Source: Mastigias papua (lineage: Eukaryota > Cnidaria > Scyphozoa > Rhizostomeae > Mastigiidae). Taken from it: 64,000 bases of DNA. The notes beneath the pieces are model-generated. The model was not told the DNA's origin. It did no database searches and saw only the letters and a program-made list of their open reading frames with translations. Positions 46,780-64,000 of the stretch are shown here, one piece after another (the first letter of the stretch is position 1; the number at the start of each line of letters is the position of its first letter). The stretch is from assembly GCA_964019165.1 (NCBI GenBank), contig OZ025269.1, positions 13,392,422 to 13,456,421 of the forward strand, written 5' to 3'. The position numbers were made by a program, and so were the translations under genes.

Positions 46780-47258
46780 AGGCAGCAAATACTGAAAGTT
46801 CTAAGTTCAAGCAGGTGAAGAGGAGCAAAAACGGTTATAAAACGATAGGAAGGACATCCTTCTCAAGCTTTACGATTACACAAGGAGCACGACGCGTCAG
46901 AAACTTTGTAAGCACCTCAATACGACAGGTAGGATTCTCTCCGTAACTCACAACAAACGTTGGGCAAGCCAGCATACCGTATCTTCTCTTGGAAGTATTC
47001 AATAGTAACATGTAAAGTTCCAATATTTTGTCCTATCTATTGCCCAATATTATGCTTTGTTATCGCATGTCAGCTATAGTTGTCGAAGCTGAAATCCAAT
47101 CCCTTTCTTTGAGCTAGGACACATGTTGAATTGGCTGCATTTGTACACTATAGGTACTTGAGATGCAAAAGACATCATCGTTATCACTTGCTTTTAATGT
47201 CAAATATGGCTCATTAACTAAAGCCATAAATTTTACAATTTTGCAGAACCTCAGAAGA

Positions 47259-48023
47259 ATGGCACTGTGGCACATTCCACTCTTTCAAGAAAGGAGTCCG
47301 TTGGACACAATTTTTGATGACGTCTTCGACATGTCATTTTCACCAAGATACTACCGACACTTTTATATTCCCTACAACAAGTATCATACCAAAAAGAATG
47401 CAGGGGGTGGAAAAAGTCAAGGAGAATCATTCAAAATTTCATTGGATGTCAGAGATTATAGACCAGAGGATATATCACTGAAGGTAGATGGTGACAAACT
47501 GCTGGTTAAAGGCAAGCGGTGTAAGGAGAGCGAATTTGGATATGAAAAGTCCGAATTCGACAGAACGTACCCAATACCTTCCGATGTTGATGCTGAAGGC
47601 TTCAAATCCAAGCTCAACGATGACGGTGTGCTCGAAATCGAAGCTCCTAAGAAAGTCAAACAAGAAGAACTCGAAGCCATCGTAGAACCTACTCAACAAG
47701 ATGAAAATAAATTCAAGGCTATTTTCGATGTGACTCAGTATAAACCAGAAGAAGTATCAGTTAAGGTTCAAGGCAACCGAGTGGTCATACATGGTGAACA
47801 GAAATCAGACAGCAAAGATGATGACAAAGAGGTGTTTTCTCATCACAGGCAATTTGTACGTAGAATTGTGCTGCCAGAAACAGTGAAACTCGATTCCTTG
47901 CAATCGAAGTGGACAAAAGATGGGAAACTGGTCATTGAAGCTGACAAAATTCCTACCATCGAAGCAGAATGTAGGCAATTGGAGATAAAGCATGAGTGTG
48001 ATGAGGGAAGCAAAGCAGAATAA
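47259..48023 (+). CDS. Small heat-shock protein with two alpha-crystallin domains, right copy
   Basis: The translated product is identical to the left copy (44029-44793), and the nucleotides also agree wherever I compared them. The longest frame starts at 47163, but tacaattttgcag at 47234-47246 looks like an acceptor just before the preferred Met (47259, MALWHIPLF). The layout is: an N-terminal arm with the aromatic-rich FDDVFDMSFSPRYYRHFY, crystallin domain 1, a linker (EELEAIVEPTQQDENK), crystallin domain 2 with a charged insert DSKDDDK, and a short acidic tail. The stop codon overlaps an AATAAA (gaaTAAact context), which might also serve polyadenylation. The gene is oriented head-to-head with the left copy, with promoters about 1.4 kb apart. 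Confidence 0.93.
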   Translation: MALWHIPLFQERSPLDTIFDDVFDMSFSPRYYRHFYIPYNKYHTKKNAGGGKSQGESFKISLDVRDYRPEDISLKVDGDKLLVKGKRCKESEFGYEKSEFDRTYPIPSDVDAEGFKSKLNDDGVLEIEAPKKVKQEELEAIVEPTQQDENKFKAIFDVTQYKPEEVSVKVQGNRVVIHGEQKSDSKDDDKEVFSHHRQFVRRIVLPETVKLDSLQSKWTKDGKLVIEADKIPTIEAECRQLEIKHECDEGSKAE

Positions 48024-48298
48024 ACTGAAACGATTACAGTGAGGATCAGGATTGAGAATTTATGACTATATTATGCCTAGTAACAGAACATTAGATCTTG
48101 CTGACACAGTATGCAGTAACATTAGAATTTGAGTTTGGATATTTATATGAAAGTTACAACGTTAATTGTACATAATTAGTAGCTGAACTTGCAGAATGAA
48201 TTTAGCAATATTGAAAATTGGAGTGTGTCTGTCTGTCATTGCTACCTGGTTGCATTCAGACATAATGCCCACTCCCAATGGGCAGAAAAATTATAGCG

Positions 48299-48327
48299 TG
48301 TATATATATATATATATATATATATAT
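48299..48327. repeat. Short (AT)n tract at the identity boundary
   Basis: Pure TA repeat, present in the right arm only. The left arm has a non-expanded sequence in the same place (about 43725-43750). Confidence 0.9.
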
Positions 48328-49452
48328 TCTTGAGAGGGTTGTATATATATTCTGTGAGTAGGAAACTAACTACGTACAATCCCTGTGATGGAGGGGTTAA
48401 TTCTGAAAGTGCAACAAGGTGGGTCACTTGGTGCAAATTTAAAATGGTGGGCTTTTCTGGAACCACTCACATTTTTGTCGATGATTCGGATGTTACACAG
48501 TATCTAGTTATCTGAACTTCCTGTTAGTGTAATTAAAGTGGTTGAGTCAAGGTAATGCGGTATAAGTGGTGACAGAAAACAGTACCTACCAGCTTTGGTT
48601 ATAAGGACCAACTTTATAAGAAACTCGTATGTATGTAGAATGCCAAAATATATGAAGAATGTATGCTACTAAAGAAAATTTCCTAAGGAACTTTTTAATT
48701 CAAAAAAGGTTGATAACAGCAAGCAATCAGGAATTAGGACACTGGTTTCATGTATTTGCAGGCAAAATCCGCATAGATTGTTTACTACGCCTGTGTCACA
48801 GTGCTGGAAAGAGCATGCTTTATGGCTTTACATTTATATATTATGCTTTAAAATTTATAAAACTTCTCTCCTACATTCTACGTGTGTTTTGCACTAAATA
48901 TAGAGTTAAAATTAAGGAACTAGTAAGGAACTTCTAGTGCTACAAATTGATCATTGGAGATCTGGAAATAAGGAAAGGGCTATTCAAAAGTTAGATAACG
49001 CTTGAGTGGTAGGGGTATGGTCAGTCTTGTTACGAACTGATATGAAAATTCTGTCACGGTGGGTGGGGGCATAACTCTTTAGTTGTAGAACAGAGATTTT
49101 GGTTTGAAATGTATCTTTTCCTTCAATTACATCAAGGTTGCAATTTTCTATATATGTATCCTCCACTGCACTTTTATCTTGTTTTGATATACTTAATGGG
49201 CAACAATAATATTAATGTGAACAACTCTTAGACAAGATTTAATATTTGCGCAAGAACTGCGAGTTGTTCAACATCTGATTTAATGAATTCTCGATGTAAC
49301 GAACTATTTTTCATTTCCTTTCAAGGTTCGTTAAACAGAGAGTCTACTATATTCTATTAAACCTGGTTTTTCAAGGTAAAAGCTGCAATAGGCGAATCAT
49401 CTCTAACATAAAATGTCTAACTTAAAAGTCTGATCATGTTTTTTTCATGGCA

Positions 49453-50263
49453 AGCATAGCTCTTCCTTCCAAAATGCCCGAAAACACCTTTCTGTCAGAT
49501 AAATTTGTCTGTGCCATATTAAGGCCTCCAAGCATAAAGTCGTGGACTCTTTTCTTAATATATGCCATCTCAATTATGCCACTTTTACGTCACGCATATG
49601 TCATGCTATTTCATGTCATAGTCTCATGGAATTTATGCTATGTCATGCAACTTTGTTGTAAACTTCATGCTTTTTTATACTACTCAATCGGTTTATTTTG
49701 AAGATAGCCGATCAAAATCACATGTAGAAAGGGATTCTAGGCTTAAGAAAATGAATATCTTAATATATGAATAAGAGAATGATAAATATCGCATAGTTTC
49801 CTTGTTGCTATTTTGTAACTATCTCTATAAGGATCAAATATGTACAATATTGGCTTTTTGATCCGAACATTTATGAAATTGTATGCTACTTCATACTCAG
49901 TCACTATATTTAATGTCAATATAAGAAAATTTATACTAAATCTAAAAGCTTATTTATTTATGATTTATGCCGTCTGGCAGGCCTGCATATTGAATCTCCA
50001 TAAATGGGACATATTTCATTGTGCTACTGGAGCTATTTTGATAGTTAGCCAGTAGGAAGAGCAACAACGCCGCTAGTATATCAAATGTCTTCAGCTCTTC
50101 CCCCTTCCGCCTTCCCCATTAAAAAAACAAGAGGAAACATGCTTTCAAACAGGTGGTCGAGGTTGACAAGTTGTCAGCGGGTTGAACTTATCAGGAGACA
50201 CATTACATAAATCTAGGTATGACTGCTGGTATTCCTAAAATAATCTGTTAAATACATAAAGCA
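49453..50263. other. Intergenic stretch between the duplication and EAPP
   Basis: No coding exon recognised. It probably includes the 3'UTR of the EAPP-like gene (minus strand). Confidence 0.4.
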
Positions 50264-57292
<7,029 letters not shown>

Positions 57293-57766
57293 CCTTTCCC
57301 TCTTTTCGAACGTTGACTCTTAAAACTCCTGCGGTAGCGTAACTTCGACGATTTGCTATTTTCTCTACGAAAATGGAAACGAGGCTAGAAGAAAATGCGA
57401 TTGTTGACCTGTTTACTGCAAAATCTCTCGGCATGGCAAACGATTGGACGAGGATTTTTCCGAAGGTTAATCAATAGGAAATTTAGAATTATCCGAAAAA
57501 TCTCCACACTGGAGAGTGGTTCCAAACATTGCACATTCGTAGTACGAATAGGGTTCAAGGTAGTAATAAGTAATCTACGAATGACTCTATCTCACTCCTT
57601 GTCCCTGATTCGCAATTCACCTTTACGCTTCGCTGAGTCTCACCATATCTGCCGTATGGCATACTATACTTTTAATTCAGCTGATTACTTGGCAGTAACC
57701 ACATTTACACTCGCACTACATTAAAATCTCAAGGCTTTTCTGGGCCAGGGTGAAGATATCCTAGGA

Positions 57767-57995
57767 CACATGTGTCAAACTCAAGGCCCGCGGGCCAAAT
57801 GAGGCCCACCTCGTTATGTTATGTGGCCCGCGAAAGCATGTGAATGATTCTGATTGTGTCATTGACTTGAATACTTAATATATAGAGAAGCAGTTATCTA
57901 GCAAGATAATTAGGTATGTTTTCAATTTATCTGGCCATTTGAGGCCAACCATACTGCTGGTGTGGGCCTCGATGAAAATGAGTCTGACACCCCTG
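57767..57995. mobile_element. 229 bp hAT MITE (CAGGGGTGTCAAACTC type)
   Basis: The right end, reverse complemented, reads caggggtgtcagactcattt; the left end is cacatgtgtcaaactcaagg. An 8-base duplication TCCTAGGA flanks it (57759-57766 and 57996-58003). The interior has gcccgcgggcc and ggcccgcg motifs usual in hAT Charlie-type non-autonomous elements. It lies just upstream of the EAPP start codon, between EAPP and the HECTD1-like gene. A similar phrase (gggggtgtcaaattcacttg) occurs at about 2845. Confidence 0.85.
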
Positions 57996-58829
57996 TCCTA
58001 GGACATTACTGTGTCAAGAATCGTACAAAAGAAAGTAACATCAGAAATACACAGATGCGTGAAAGCTTTTTTGAAAAAGCAATCTTTTCATAAATAATAA
58101 ATAAACACTGCTCAGGCAAATTTCCATAAAGAAGCAAAAACTGACAGTAAATCTATATATCTCTATTATGTCTTACTTATGTGAACTCGGACTAATAATA
58201 TAATATGAGCAGAAGGCAGAAGCATTTTATTTGAAAGAGCAACCATATTTATGGCTAGTATAATCGAACCTAAAGAACTGGGATTTGCTAAACAGGATAC
58301 CTCAATACACCTACACCGATCGTGCGAAAATTTTCTCATTGCTTTCCTAACTGTCTTATTCATTCGGGTAGAACGTTTTCATCCCTTCCCCTAAATCCTA
58401 AGTCCTCCTAAGTCAAGGATGGTGGGTCCACTCGAATTAAACACTTTCAGAGGAATAACTTCCGAGAGGCAGAAAGTATTGCCTGAAAACGGGCAAGAAA
58501 CACTAATTCTCCGGCTTAAAAGTTCTAGCTGTATGGCTCGAAAGATAAATTCGCACATTTAATAAAGCACTTAATTTGCCAAACTCAATTATAAAATAAT
58601 ACCAACTTAAAATAAGACATGATACGACCACATATTTATACAAAAAAGACGACAGGATGAATGAATCAATTTAAAACGTGCGATCTCCATGCCACAAGCA
58701 AGTCACACAAAGTTGGCTTCATTATAATAATAAGTAACTATCCATCTCCTAAATGATATTGTATGTTATTGTCATCTCTAACTAAAGCTGGACAAAGGAA
58801 AAATCACTCTGGAATGGTCTCTATATCAA

Positions 58830-63198
<4,369 letters not shown>

Positions 63199-64000
63199 CT
63201 GCGAAGAAATGGGAATAACATAAGGGCAAGCAAAGTAATAGAAAGAAAAGCAAGTTATATGTTCTAACACACTGAAACGCCAATGCAAGGCTGCGAGAAA
63301 ATAATGCATAAATGTATTCTGCAATAATGGAAAATATAATTGATATACAAGAGTGCATACAACCGATTACGAATCGATGATAAGATTTTAAGGAAAACAG
63401 TGCTTGAAGATGAGGCTTCCAAAGGTGAAATACAAAAGAGAAATCCAACCTTACAATGTAATATATAACAAAACAGTCACGAAACTTTAAGACCTGATAA
63501 TGCAATGATACGCTAAAAACTTTTTTCGACGATAAATCGTTCATGCAAACATAAGAAATAAACTAACATGAATATAGGTAAGTCAATTTTCTCTCTCATT
63601 CTTATCTACTAATCTTTATTCATTAACATTAAATGAATCGTAAAAGCATCTACGTTGACAAAAAACTGTACTTAAATCTGTAAAATAAAATTCTGATTCA
63701 ACAGCAGTGTTCTTAAAAAAGATCATTCAGGGTAGGCATGCTTATCACGCTCCCAATGGTATCATTCTTGCAAATACGTCTTTGTTAAATGGTACAGTCC
63801 TAGGTTATGTCTGGACAAAAGGATACCACATTGTACTACACTAGATTGTATTATTTCATGATATACTATGTATTATTGTAGATAATGCTATTTCATACAA
63901 TACTAAGTCAAATTATGTCATAATTGCATCGTATGATATTTTACTAAATTTATATTATATAACATAACATAACATAATATAATATAATAAATATAATATA
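63199..64000. other. Upstream intron of the HECTD1-like gene
   Basis: No further HECT exon was recognised; the preceding coding sequence should lie to the right of the window. The last 50 bases are an AT-rich ATAAC/ATAAT simple repeat. Confidence 0.5.

Larger units (their letters stand above)
46325..49452. repeat. Right arm of the sHSP inverted duplication
   Basis: This is the reverse complement of 42618-45727. The inner 46356-48273 reads as identical to the left arm. Differences start at 48274, immediately before a right-arm-only (AT)n tract (48299-48327), and continue to about 49452. Confidence 0.9.

Overview
The window is nuclear DNA of an animal. It holds spliced genes with GT-AG introns, tRNA-derived and LINE retroelements, many MITE-like DNA elements and long AT microsatellites. 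Four gene families that are conserved across metazoans could be rebuilt exon by exon from reading frame, splice sites and phase. The AT-rich composition, small exons, introns of 0.2-3 kb and two-domain small heat-shock proteins suggest an invertebrate, possibly a non-bilaterian such as a cnidarian or sponge. The sequence alone does not settle the species.

All four single-copy genes are on the minus strand. From right to left they are: the C-terminal HECT ubiquitin-ligase part of a HECTD1-like gene (58830-63198, with its 5' part beyond the right edge); a complete EAPP-like gene (50264-57292); a complete glia maturation factor (GMF) gene (31869-38286); and most of a PUS10-like tRNA pseudouridine synthase gene (14959-30552, with its 3' exons not found in the window). 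They act in ubiquitination, transcription or proliferation control, actin/Arp2/3 remodelling and RNA modification. I see no operon-like link between them.

Between GMF and EAPP lies the most striking structure: a 6.8 kb inverted duplication (42618-49452, axis near 46026). Each arm carries a divergently transcribed small heat-shock protein gene with two alpha-crystallin domains, a heat-shock element, a TATA box and a probable 5'UTR intron. The inner 1.9 kb of each arm (gene plus promoter) reads as identical. The outer 1.1 kb is clearly diverged, with a sharp boundary between the two, which points to gene conversion. A third, older copy of the outer flank sits at about 41695-42355 and is split by a TA-flanked element.

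The remainder is repeat-rich. The left 14 kb has a tRNA-derived SINE, a LINE interrupted by a 713 bp inverted-repeat element with a perfect GAC target duplication, a decayed Ty3/gypsy integrase and a fragment of an R2/NeSL-type LINE C-terminus. Introns of the four genes hold hAT-like MITEs, a second GGGGTCA-ended element with a LINE nested inside it, and palindromes, two of which (one containing a tRNA-like sequence) are flanked on both sides by long (AT)n arrays. The regions 6260-11060 and most of 40500-41690 show no gene I can support.
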